Below, piece after piece: positions 34,749 through 44,135 of a DNA stretch of 64,000 bases (position 1 is the stretch's first letter; the number at the start of each line of letters is the position of its first letter). The translations under genes were made by a program, and so were the position numbers. The stretch is from the NCBI GenBank assembly GCA_019916065.1, contig CM034237.1, positions 39,662,485-39,726,484 on the forward strand. Reading direction: 5' to 3'. The DNA is from Vitellaria paradoxa. Taxonomy: Eukaryota > Streptophyta > Magnoliopsida > Ericales > Sapotaceae. The notes beneath the pieces were generated by a model, which worked only from the letters and a program-made list of their open reading frames with translations, did not search any database and was not told where the DNA came from.

Positions 34749-36722
34749 ATGTCAGCCACAAAAAGTGACACCATTGAACCTTCCTCCTCTAACACAAAAG
34801 ACCCGATTGAGAGACTTAATAATTTTGATTTAAGACTACAAGCCTTATCTCAAGATTTAAATGATAGTCTAGCATGTATTACCCGTCATCATGATGCAAA
34901 TAAAGCTCAATTTGATTTAGTCACTGCATCGGTAAGTAATTTAAATTCAATGTGTGGTCAATTAACTCAACGTCAATCTGCCCTCGAACAACAAACTCAT
35001 GCAATGAATCAAAAAATGGATTTGCTTTTAAAATATTTGGGTAAACATGAGATAGGTGAATATGTTGATGAAACTGCTAGAAAACTCTTTGGGTTAACAC
35101 ACACTGGGGGTTCAAGTCCATCTGGGGGTTCACATCAATTTGATGAATTCACAAATGGTTTGCATGATAATCTGGGTAAAATGAACTTGGGTAGTAATTC
35201 AATTGCTCAACCTCATACAAGGTTTTCTGATATAGGAGGTTCTCAGTTCAACCTAGTTGATCAGTTTCAACCTACCAATATTAACTTTCCACTAGATTAC
35301 CAACCCCCAAAGCAAAACCATCCACCAAATCAGGTGAGAGAGGATATCGCTCCTCAGCGATACCAGCCTAGGGTTAATGGTAATTGGGGTAGAGATCAGG
35401 ATAGGCAAGTTAGACAACCTCCAAGAGATATCACAACAAAAGTCAAGATTAGTGCTCCTGAATTTGATGGTAGAATGGATCCTAATGTTTTCTCTGATTG
35501 GTTAGTTGCTATTGAGGAATATTTTGATTGGTATGAAATGATTGATAGTGAACGTATTAGGTTTGCAAAAATGAAATTAACCAATTCAGCTAAAATGTAT
35601 TGGCAAAATGTGTTGCAAGACATGATTCGTATGGGTGAACCACCTATCACCCAATGGGCAGTTATGAAAGCCAAGTTGCAAGAAAAGTACATTCCTCCAT
35701 CATATAAGAGTCAGTTGTTCTCCAACATGATTAATTTAAAACAAATGACTCTTAGTGTAGCTGAGTATTCTGCCAAATTTGAGGAAGCTAGGCTTAGGTG
35801 TAGTGAGTTCCATGTTGAGGATCAATTTGCTACCTGCACCCGATTTGTTAATGGTCTTAGGTTTGACATTCAAAAGATGGTTAAATTGCATGCACCACAC
35901 ACTGTAGAGGATGCATATCAAAAAGCCCTAGAAGTTGAGAAGTTCAATAGACCTTCCTCTTTTGCACAACTAAGTCAGCCTAAGTCACAGTTCATGTCAT
36001 CAAATGGTAATGTTAAGCCCAATAACGTTAGGAGCAAGGAGTCTAGTGTGCGTAACTCTCTCCCAGTTGCTTCTCATAGTGAGTCTAAGGCTAGTAATCC
36101 TTCGATTATTTGTCATAAGTGTCATCAAAAGGGTCATATTGCATCTCGTTGTCCCCAACGTGCCTTGGCATTAGATGTTGAACAAAGTAGTGTAGAAATT
36201 GAGGAAGACCAAATTGTTGATCCTTTAGAATATTCCGGTGATGAAAATGGTCTTCAGGAAGCTTTTGACGTTGATGAGTGTGTTGGTGTGGTTAGATGTG
36301 TGCTGTCCACGACTGTAGATAATGATAATTGGAAGCGTACTAGTATTTTTCACACAGTCATACAAAGTGGAGATAAGAAGTGTAAGTTAGTGATTGATGG
36401 GGGTAGTTCAATGAATGTGGTTTCTAAAGATGCTGTTAAATTGTTAAACCTGAAAGTAGAACCACATCCAAGTCCTTTTAGGGTAGCTTGGGTGAATGAC
36501 CATACTTTGCCTGTCACTCAACGGTGTCTAGTTTCTATTCAAATGGGGGATTATAAGGATGAAATCTATTGTGATGTGCTACCTATGGATGTTGCCCATG
36601 TTCTCTTAGGTCGCCCTTGGCTTTATGATCTTAATGCTACCAATTTTGGCAAGGATAATATCTATTCATTTAAGTATAAGGGTAAGAACATTATTTTGAG
36701 ACCTGCTAAGCCAAAAAGTTAA
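34749..36722 (+). CDS. gag-pro: Chromovirus Gag-protease polyprotein
   Basis: 657 aa. Gag builds the virus-like particle in the cytoplasm; the protease matures it. The N-terminal about 110 residues look helical. A retrotransposon gag domain spans about residues 235-395 (from KISAPEFDGRMDPNVFSDWL to KALEVEKFNRP). A zinc knuckle CHKCHQKGHIASRC lies near residue 455. The aspartic protease follows, with active-site motif VIDGGSSMNVVS near residue 548 (GGS in place of the commoner TGA/TGS) and the flap/helix region ending VLLGRPWLYD. The frame stops at a TAA (36720-36722) between protease and reverse transcriptase. The next ORF is in the same frame, so the TAA is either a single nonsense change or a read-through signal. 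Confidence 0.93.
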   Translation: MSATKSDTIEPSSSNTKDPIERLNNFDLRLQALSQDLNDSLACITRHHDANKAQFDLVTASVSNLNSMCGQLTQRQSALEQQTHAMNQKMDLLLKYLGKHEIGEYVDETARKLFGLTHTGGSSPSGGSHQFDEFTNGLHDNLGKMNLGSNSIAQPHTRFSDIGGSQFNLVDQFQPTNINFPLDYQPPKQNHPPNQVREDIAPQRYQPRVNGNWGRDQDRQVRQPPRDITTKVKISAPEFDGRMDPNVFSDWLVAIEEYFDWYEMIDSERIRFAKMKLTNSAKMYWQNVLQDMIRMGEPPITQWAVMKAKLQEKYIPPSYKSQLFSNMINLKQMTLSVAEYSAKFEEARLRCSEFHVEDQFATCTRFVNGLRFDIQKMVKLHAPHTVEDAYQKALEVEKFNRPSSFAQLSQPKSQFMSSNGNVKPNNVRSKESSVRNSLPVASHSESKASNPSIICHKCHQKGHIASRCPQRALALDVEQSSVEIEEDQIVDPLEYSGDENGLQEAFDVDECVGVVRCVLSTTVDNDNWKRTSIFHTVIQSGDKKCKLVIDGGSSMNVVSKDAVKLLNLKVEPHPSPFRVAWVNDHTLPVTQRCLVSIQMGDYKDEIYCDVLPMDVAHVLLGRPWLYDLNATNFGKDNIYSFKYKGKNIILRPAKPKS

Positions 36723-39700
36723 AATGGTAAACATGACATCCCTAAACTTCCTGAACAAAATTTGCATATTTTAAAATGTAAGAAGTTTGAGAGAGAGGGA
36801 ATGGAGACTGGTATGTGCTTAGCTTTAGTAGCAAAGGAAGTTTCATCTGACTTTTCGATTACTGATGTTCCTTTGGAAGTGAAGAAATTACTAGATGATT
36901 TTATTGATGTGGTGCCCAATGAATTACCTAGTGAATTACCACCTTTGAGAGATATCCAACATGCTATAGACCTAGTTCCAGGTTCTCAACTGCCTAACCT
37001 TCCACATTATAGAATGAACCCTAAAGAGCGAGAGGAGTTGAATAGGCAAGTAGAAGGACTTTTAGAGAGAGGATTTGTTAGGCATAGCCTTAGTCCTTGT
37101 GCGGTGCCAGCTTTGTTGACACCTAAGAAAGATGGATCTTGGAGAATGTGTGTGGATAGTAGAGCCATCAATAAGATCACAATCAAGTATAGATTTCCTA
37201 TTCCTCGCCTTGAAGATATGTTGGATTTATTAGCTGGTTCTAGCTGGTTCTCTAAGATAGATTTGCGTAGTGGTTATCATCAAATTCGTGTTAGGCCAGG
37301 AGATGAGTGGAAAACTGCATTTAAAACACAAGATGGTTTATTTGAGTGGTTAGTTATGCCTTTTGGTTTGTCTAATGCTCCTAGTACTTTCATGAGAGTT
37401 ATGACCCATGTCCTACAGCCTTTCATTGGTAAATTTTTGGTGGTCTACTTTGATGATATACTGATCTATAGCAAATCCAAAGAAGCGCATTTAGAACATC
37501 TTCGACAGGTTTTTCTCACTCTTCGAGAGGCTAAACTTTATGTTAACCTTAAGAAGTGTTCTTTCATGCAACCCCAAGTACTTTTCTTAGGCTTTATCGT
37601 GTCTGCATATGGCATTTCAGCTGACCCCGAAAAGGTTAAAGTTATTAGGGAGTGGCCTGAACCAAAATCTGTCACTGAGGCTCGTAGTTTTCATGGTTTA
37701 GCTTCTTTCTATCGGAGATTTATAAGAGGATTTAGCACCATTATGGCTCCTATCACAGAATGTTTAAAAACTGAGGAGTTTCAATGGTCTAATGCTGCTA
37801 GCCAGGCCTTCAGAGAAATCAAGATAAAAATGACTGAGGCACCTGTTTTGAGACATCCTGATTTTACCAAAGTTTTTGAGTTTGCTTGTGATGCATCAGG
37901 TGTAGGTATTGGTGGTGTCTTAAGTCAAGAATGTCATCCTATAGCTTTCTTTAGTGAAAAACTCAATGATGCTAAAAGACGATATTCTACATATGATAAA
38001 GAGTTTTATGCTATAGTACAAAGTCTTCGCTTTTGGAGATTTTATTTATTGCCTAATGAATTTGTGTTGTTTTCTGACCACCAAGCTTTAAGATATTTAA
38101 ACTCACAAAAGAAATTGAATGCTCGACATGCTAAGTGGGTTGAATTTTTGAATGAATATTCTTTTGTGATTAATCATCGTGCTGGTATTGAAAATAAAGC
38201 TGCTGATGCACTTAGTAGATTAACTGTTACACTTCATCGTATGAGTGCTCATGTCATTGGGTTTGATAGATTGAAGGATGAGTATTCTGCATGTCCTGAC
38301 TTTGGTATTATTTATGGTGAGGTTAGTAAAGGTAACCGTCATGAGTATGTTGACTTTCTTGTTGAAAATGGTTATTTGTTTAAAGTGACTAAATTGTGTA
38401 TACCTCGAACATCACTTAGGGATTTGTTAGTTTGGGAGATGCATGCAGGTGGTTTAGCTGGACATTTTGGGAGAGATAAAACTATGGCATTGGTTGAGGA
38501 TAGATTCTATTGGCCTTCTCTGAAAAGGGATGTTGCTAGGATAGTTGCACAATGTAGAACATGTCAGTTAGCTAAGGCTAAGAAACAAAACACTGGTTTA
38601 TATACTCCTTTGCCTGTTCCTCATGAACCTTGGAAGGATGTTAGCATGGATTTTGTTCTTGGATTGCCTAAAACTGCTAGAGGACATGATTCTATTTTGG
38701 TTGTAGTTGATAGGTTTTCTAAGATGGCACATTTTATTCCATGTAACAAAACTAATGATTCTTCACATATTGCTAAATTATTCTTTAGAGAAGTTGTTAA
38801 ATTACATGGCTTGCCTTCCACTATTGTATCTGATAGGGATGTGAAATTTGTTAACTATTTTTGGAAAACTCTTTGGAAATTGTTTGGAACCACTTTGAAA
38901 TTTTCATCTGCTTTTCATCCTCAAACTGATGGTCAAACTGAAGTTGTTAATCGTAGTTTGGGTGATATGCTTAGGTGTTTGGTTGGGGTAAAACAAGGTG
39001 TTTGGGATTTAATTTTGCCTACAGCTGAGTTTGCTTATAACAATTCTGTTAATCGTTCAACTGGTAAAAGTCATTTTCAAATTGTTAATGGCTACTCACC
39101 CCGCACACCCATTGATCTTGTTCCTTTGCCACCTCATATGCGTGTGTCTGAACCTGCAGAAAACTTTGCCAAACATATCCATGACTTACATGCTGAGATT
39201 AAGCGAAAGATTTCTCTAAGTAATGAAGAGTATAAACTAGCTGCTGATGTGCATCGTAAATCTAGGGAATTTAATGTTGGTGAATATGTCATGGTTCGCA
39301 TTCGTCCTGAAAGAATTCCAAAAACATTTTCAAAAAAACTTTATGCAAGAGCCATGGGCCCTTATTCTATCATTCGTAGACTGGGATCTAATGCATATCT
39401 TCTTGATTTGCCTAATGAAATGGATATTAGTCCTGTTTTCAATGTAGAGGATTTACTACCTTACCGAGGCACTTTTGAGCCTCCTACTTTGCCTTCTAGT
39501 GTGTCTGCAGGTGGGGCTAGAAAAGGTGCACCATTTGTGCCTTCGTTACAGTATTCTAAGGAGATGGTAGACACTATCCTTGATGATGAGTTCGTGACTT
39601 CTCGAGATGATGGTTTTCGTCGCTTCCTTGTCAAATGGCATGGTCGCCCTGATTCTGATGTTACTTGGATACTGGAGGATGATCTTCATCAGTTGGATCC

Positions 39701-39836
39701 TTCATTGTTGGATTATTATCTTTCCTCCCACTCTTCGGAGCAGAGTTCTTTTCAACCCGGGGAGAATGATGGAGCATGGAGTAGGCCTAGACGAGATAGG
39801 AGGCCCAAGTCCAATAATGACTTTTATTATTATTAG
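36723..39836 (+). CDS. pol: Chromovirus RT-RNaseH-integrase-chromodomain (pol)
   Basis: This frame is open directly after the TAA at 36720-36722 and is in phase with gag. There is no convincing own start codon, so its product would come from read-through. Reverse transcriptase: FSKIDLRSGYHQIRV and catalytic VVYFDDILIYS (about 37440-37472). RNase H: FEFACDASGVGIGGVLSQ and the YSTYDKEFYAIVQSLRFWR region. Integrase: zinc domain with HAGGLAGHFGRDK and CRTCQLAK, then a DDE core with SMDFVLGLP, VSDRDVKF and DGQTEVVNRS. The C-terminal chromodomain has FLVKWHGRPDSDVTWILEDD, which in relatives guides integration to particular chromatin. The last 22 codons and the stop lie inside the 3' LTR. No frameshift was seen. 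Confidence 0.93.
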   Translation, partial: NGKHDIPKLPEQNLHILKCKKFEREGMETGMCLALVAKEVSSDFSITDVPLEVKKLLDDFIDVVPNELPSELPPLRDIQHAIDLVPGSQLPNLPHYRMNPKEREELNRQVEGLLERGFVRHSLSPCAVPALLTPKKDGSWRMCVDSRAINKITIKYRFPIPRLEDMLDLLAGSSWFSKIDLRSGYHQIRVRPGDEWKTAFKTQDGLFEWLVMPFGLSNAPSTFMRVMTHVLQPFIGKFLVVYFDDILIYSKSKEAHLEHLRQVFLTLREAKLYVNLKKCSFMQPQVLFLGFIVSAYGISADPEKVKVIREWPEPKSVTEARSFHGLASFYRRFIRGFSTIMAPITECLKTEEFQWSNAASQAFREIKIKMTEAPVLRHPDFTKVFEFACDASGVGIGGVLSQECHPIAFFSEKLNDAKRRYSTYDKEFYAIVQSLRFWRFYLLPNEFVLFSDHQALRYLNSQKKLNARHAKWVEFLNEYSFVINHRAGIENKAADALSRLTVTLHRMSAHVIGFDRLKDEYSACPDFGIIYGEVSKGNRHEYVDFLVENGYLFKVTKLCIPRTSLRDLLVWEMHAGGLAGHFGRDKTMALVEDRFYWPSLKRDVARIVAQCRTCQLAKAKKQNTGLYTPLPVPHEPWKDVSMDFVLGLPKTARGHDSILVVVDRFSKMAHFIPCNKTNDSSHIAKLFFREVVKLHGLPSTIVSDRDVKFVNYFWKTLWKLFGTTLKFSSAFHPQTDGQTEVVNRSLGDMLRCLVGVKQGVWDLILPTAEFAYNNSVNRSTGKSHFQIVNGYSPRTPIDLVPLPPHMRVSEPAENFAKHIHDLHAEIKRKISLSNEEYKLAADVHRKSREFNVGEYVMVRIRPERIPKTFSKKLYARAMGPYSIIRRLGSNAYLLDLPNEMDISPVFNVEDLLPYRGTFEPPTLPSSVSAGGARKGAPFVPSLQYSKEMVDTILDDEFVTSRDDGFRRFLVKWHGRPDSDVTWILEDDLHQLDPSLLDYYLSSHSSEQSSFQPGENDGAWSRPRRDRRPKSNNDFYYY
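39759..39766 (+). other. Polypurine tract of the chromovirus
   Basis: GGGGAGAA immediately precedes the TG of the 3' LTR and lies within the pol coding frame. It serves as plus-strand primer in such elements. Confidence 0.75.
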
Positions 39837-40065
39837 TTTCTTTATTTATTCATATTTTTTTGGAACATTAATTAGTTTATTTATTTAATTGTATTTGTTT
39901 TGGATTTACCTATTAGAGTTAGGGTTTTTATTGGTGCTTATAAATAGCACCTTACGTTATTCTTTTAGACAGACTTGATGATATTGAAACCCTAATAATT
40001 TTTCTTTCAGCCTTTCTTCTTCGTTTTTCTTTAGTTTCTTGTTCCTTCGTAGCCGAGCTACGTCA
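39767..40065 (+). repeat. 3' LTR of the chromovirus
   Basis: 299 bp, same sequence as the 5' LTR by eye, followed by the GAACT target duplication. Its first 70 bases also encode the C-terminus of the pol product. Confidence 0.95.
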
Positions 40066-40274
40066 GAACTTCATCCCCAAACTCTGGAAATAGAAAGCTT
40101 TGCTGTAAGGAAGAAGAACCCCCACCGGTTGACATTCTGACTGTATCAAGCAGCTGTGACGAAGTTCTTGCCTTCACAGGTTACATGGCGAGTACCGTGG
40201 AAAAAGTAACAGAAAGGTGGAAAAAAAATAACCAAGAAATTAATATAGAGCACAATGAAGCTAGTGGATTTTCT

Positions 40275-40607
40275 TCAGTCATCAAGAGGGTTGGGACCAG
40301 AGGGGACTAGTCTCTTCTCTACCCCATATCTGGGATCAATTTTGTCGAGTGGCGACAGGGGCGTTACGGGTAAAACTGCCACCAGAGGTGGGTGGCGGTG
40401 GTGGTGGAGGTGGAGATGGTGGTGGTGGTGGTAGCGGTGGTCGTGATCGTCATAGGTGTTGTGGCTTGAGGAGAATTTCGCCAATGCTGCGGGGGAGATT
40501 AGTTGGGTTGGTAATGATGAGACCGTGAGTAGAAGGAGAAGAAGCAGAAGAACAACTGACAAAACATGAAGTCCTTGAGATAGCATAGTTGAGGAGATAA
40601 ATGGCAT
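40275..40607 (-). CDS. CLE (CLAVATA3/ESR-related) peptide precursor
   Basis: 110-aa intronless prepropeptide. The N-terminus has a signal peptide with a long Leu run ([17 protein letters not shown]). The variable middle region is His-rich (YHHHHHLHLHHHRHPP). The C-terminus DKIDPRYGVEKRLVPSGPNP ends Leu-Asp-Asp and the stop. The last twelve residues correspond to the CLE dodecapeptide that is cut out, modified on Pro/Hyp and bound by leucine-rich-repeat receptor kinases outside the cell. DPRYGVEKRLVPSGPNPL is typical of the CLE9-CLE13 type. The oddity is the final Asp-Asp where such peptides have His followed by His or Asn. The gene lies 205 bp from the chromovirus target site, on the opposite strand. 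Upstream is a 47-bp tandem duplication carrying a TATA box in each copy. The specific member cannot be named. Confidence 0.88.
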   Translation of the reverse strand: MPFISSTMLSQGLHVLSVVLLLLLLLLTVSSLPTQLISPAALAKFSSSHNTYDDHDHRYHHHHHLHLHHHRHPPLVAVLPVTPLSPLDKIDPRYGVEKRLVPSGPNPLDD

Positions 40608-40639
40608 GGAGAGACATATATATATATATATATATAGGA

Positions 40640-40733
40640 CGATAAGGAATGGTGGTATTTATACCAGAGGCTGAGGGGACAGAATCCGATAAGGAATGGT
40701 GGTATTTATACCAGAGGCTGAGGGGACAGAATC
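40640..40733 (-). promoter_or_regulatory. Duplicated core promoter of the CLE gene
   Basis: A perfect 47-bp tandem duplication (40640-40686 and 40687-40733) contains, on the minus strand, GGTATAAATACC. The TATAAATA boxes fall at 40656-40663 and 40703-40710, about 50 and 97 bp upstream of the ATG at 40607. A (TA)n tract separates the nearer box from the ATG. Two alternative transcription starts are therefore possible. Confidence 0.7.
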
Positions 40734-40739
40734 TTGATT

Positions 40740-40742
40740 CAA

Positions 40743-40780
<38 letters not shown>

Positions 40781-41133
40781 CATATGTCCATGGAAATGAA
40801 ATGTATCTGTGAAAAAAAATTAATTCGCTAATTTTTTTATTTACATATAAAAATCATAATCAAAATTATGTGTAGTAGCCATTTTGTGAATTGTAAATAA
40901 ACGATGTCTTAATTGATATTTTTGTTCTAAATTGGTAACTCCACGATAGGTAAAGAATAGTTTCATGACTGGTGGTAACTAATGTCAAGAGCAAATATTA
41001 TTAATGTTAAAAGTATATTTAATGCACTTCCTATATATTAATAAATTTAACCTTATTAAGTTAGTATAAAGTTAAAACTTATATTTATTATCTATTAAAT
41101 CTTTGATATTTTCATCAATTAACTTTCTTTCCC

Positions 41134-41171
<38 letters not shown>

Positions 41172-43980
41172 AATTTTATCTAGTAACTTTACACAAATCA
41201 AACTCTTCGTAAGTTAATTTTGTTATTGGCTTCATATCTTTAAGTTTTTTGTTTCGATTCCTGAAAGTAACATAATTTGTAATGTTTTATTTTTTTTTAA
41301 AGTGAAACTATTTCATGTTAGTAACTCACATCAGCCAACACCAATACACGTGGACGAGTGAGCGCTTACTACATAGCAAACAGTCCCCACGTCATTCAAG
41401 AGTATTACGTTATCACTCTGTCATGTGAACCATTTTACAAAATGACGATTTTGCCATTATCTTAACGATAGTTTGTAACAGATAATAAATAGAGGGACTA
41501 GACTGCTGCTTGACAAAAAATGTAGGGATTTGATTGTCACAATTAAAATCATTGGGATCGAAGTGAGATCGAGGGTAAAGTGTAGGAGTAGTTTTTATAT
41601 TTTACCTTATTTTTTAACAATATATATTTTATATTTATTAAAATAAAAAGAAATAAAAAAACAAAAAAAATAACCAAAAAAAAAAAAAAAATTGTAGTAG
41701 GTAGCTACTTCAAGTTTGCAATCAAGTAATGTTTCTGCACAGCTTCGTTAAAAATAAAAAAAAAAGTAATGTATCTGCAAATTATCATGCGTGCTCGACC
41801 TTATGAGTTAATATCATTAGACTCTATTTGGGTGGTAAAAAATTTTAAAAAATGATAAAAAATATTAAAAATTTTAAAAATTATTTATTTTTTATTTACT
41901 GTTCGAATTACAAATTCACCACTTATCTTACTTTATCTTATTTTATCTCACTTTTATTACTTCAAATGCACCTTATATATCACCATCCTAATCTGTTACA
42001 ATTACATTAAAAAAATTGTCATATTTGACCTTGCGAGTTAACTTCACCAACCGTCCTATAGGGTGAACTTATTTATATTTCACAAATGGTTTGTACTCCA
42101 TTTTATTTTTTTTTTATTAGTTAAAATTACACAATCATCCATTTTTCTTTATATATATATTTTACATACATATAATGTCAAAAAAATTCTTATACAAAAA
42201 CTCAATCTAAGTTATAATTATAATGACATAAATATCTTTATTTTATAATAATTTTTTTAAAATATATACAAAAAAACAATTCACCAATTTTTTCTTAAAT
42301 ATTTTGACAAGTGGACGAACAACTACAATATAATTTTTACTTACCAAAAAAAAACTACAATATAATTTTTTTTAAAAAAAAGTAATTTACGAATATTAAT
42401 TAACTTACTATGATAAACATTTCTAATTATTTTTTTTTTAAATATAGCTGTTAATATAAAAAAAATCAAATTAAGTTTTCAAAAGAAATATACTTATGAT
42501 TTGTTTGATAAATTTGTCTGTATATTTAAAACTTAATTTTTTTTAGTTCATTGATTTTTCTAGTTAGATTTTTTTTTGTGATTTTATTTTATTTTTTACA
42601 TGAATGTTGACGAAAAAAGTTAGAGATTTTATTTTGAATTTAAAATTGGTGAGAAAAACTAATAAGGGTAAAAACATAATTAGAAATTTAAATTTACAAG
42701 TGGTTTTATTTTTATATTTACATATTTTATGTAAGAAAAAAATATTTTGTAAGACTAAAATAAATTTTATTTTCATTTATATTTTTAGCGATTATACAAA
42801 AATAAATTTTTATTTTATTTTATAACTTAATTAGTAACAAAATAGCTTATTTCAAATTTCAATTTATTTACAAATTTTTGTCATTTTCTTTATTATCTTG
42901 ATATTTATTTATTTTTTTACAATTGGATTTATAAATTATTTATTTTAAAATTTACCACACTTGCATTTTGTTTCATTATATTATTTTAAAATATATTACT
43001 AAATTATGAGAATTAAAATAATCATATAGAATCTTAATAAATAACTTGAGGATGATAATAAAGTTAATTAAAATGATAAAAGTTTGTAAACAAAAGTAAC
43101 GAGGGAAATTAATTTTTTTATTTGATTATATTATGAAAGGAAATAAAATAAAATTTATAAATAATTATATCGAATCTTACTAAATAATTCGAGGATTATG
43201 ACTAAGTGAAAATGATAAAAGTTTATAAACAAAAGAATGAAAGGAATTAATTTTTTAATTGATTAAATATGAAAGAAAAAAAAATTATTTTTATATGACT
43301 ATGCAAAATATAAATATAAATAAAACTTATTTTATTCTTTAAAAATAATTTTTTTTATTCTCTTATAGGCCTAAAGATATTTGCTCAAATTTGTAAATAT
43401 TTTCTTTATAAATAGAAATTATGTCTTTTTAAATTATTCAAAAGAATAGTTGGTCAAAAAAGAATAATTTTATAATTTTTACTTATTAAAAAAATAAAAT
43501 AGAGTGTAAGAGATTATTTATAGAATATAAATAGGCTTGTCTCTTAAATAGTAATGTAAATACTTTTTTAGCATATCAAATGATATTTATTATATTGCTA
43601 TTATAATTATTTTTATTTTCGTATAAAAAAGAAATTAAAACGATAATAGAGTAAATTTTTATGTTGCATCTAGAAAAATTCTAGAGAAAAGGTAAATATG
43701 ATATAAATATGGTAGGTTTGAGTATCATTTATAAAATTTTTGGAGATGGGACAAAAATAAAAGAATGGGGTAGTTTTGAAGCATTTTTAAAATTAATTGA
43801 ATAAAATTGAATATATAACAAATTAGGGGGTCAAAATGAAGTTTTTCTAATAAAAAATTGCCTAATATGTAAAAATGCTTATGTACTTTTTGGTAATTTA
43901 ACCTTCTTCAAACGGTACAAGGGGAGAGAGCCATGTGCATTAAAAGTTGAAAGCGACGTAGGAAAATATTTCCCTCGTTT
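40740..43980. other. AT-rich intergenic DNA, no gene
   Basis: This lies between the CLE gene promoter and the phosphorylase gene. It contains (TA)n and (CA)n(TA)n microsatellites (about 40747-40776 and 41135-41171), half of a family-B MITE (41820-41973) and a long, extremely AT-rich stretch (42060-43870) whose small ORFs show low-complexity Lys/Phe/Ile text only. Confidence 0.55.
41820..41973. repeat. MITE, family B copy 3 (one arm)
   Basis: The ends are GACTCTATTTGGGTGG and CTTCAAATGCACC, whose reverse complement GGTGCATTTGAAG matches the ends of 26355-26621. It contains the arm AATTACAAATTCACCACTTA then TCTTACTTTATCTTATTTTA. The opposite arm is missing. Confidence 0.55.
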
Positions 43981-44135
43981 AGAACATGAGCGGAGCAGAG
44001 CGAGTCGCTGAACCAAACAATCGGAAGATAAGAGGAAAAAAGAACCCCTCTCTATCAATCAATGTTTTTGCATCTGTGTCAGTATTTCCAAGGTGCCGAG
44101 TGAGAGAGAAGAGAGAGTTTTAGGGAGAGAAAGTA

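Larger units (their letters stand above)
33644..40065 (+). mobile_element. Complete Ty3/gypsy chromovirus, very recent insertion
   Basis: The element is 6422 bp, with 299-bp LTRs (33644-33942 and 39767-40065) that read identically by eye, and flanking 5-bp duplications GAACT (33639-33643 and 40066-40070). A primer-binding site for initiator Met tRNA (TGGTATCAGAGC) starts 3 bp after the 5' LTR. A purine tract GGGGAGAA abuts the 3' LTR. Gag-protease and RT-RNaseH-integrase-chromodomain follow in canonical Ty3/gypsy order. The chromodomain puts it among chromoviruses. Identical LTRs mean insertion in the recent past. The insertion lies about 210 bp beyond the stop codon of the CLE gene. Confidence 0.95.

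Noticed and set aside
36762..36764. Separate start codon for the pol frame at 36762
   Set aside because: The codon there is TTG, not ATG, and the frame is already open from the TAA at 36722. I treat it as one frame interrupted by a stop.
42060..42830. Hydrophobic Phe/Ile/Lys-rich ORFs on both strands
   Set aside because: Extreme AT content produces such frames by chance (TTT, AAA and ATA codons). There are no motifs and they overlap on opposite strands.
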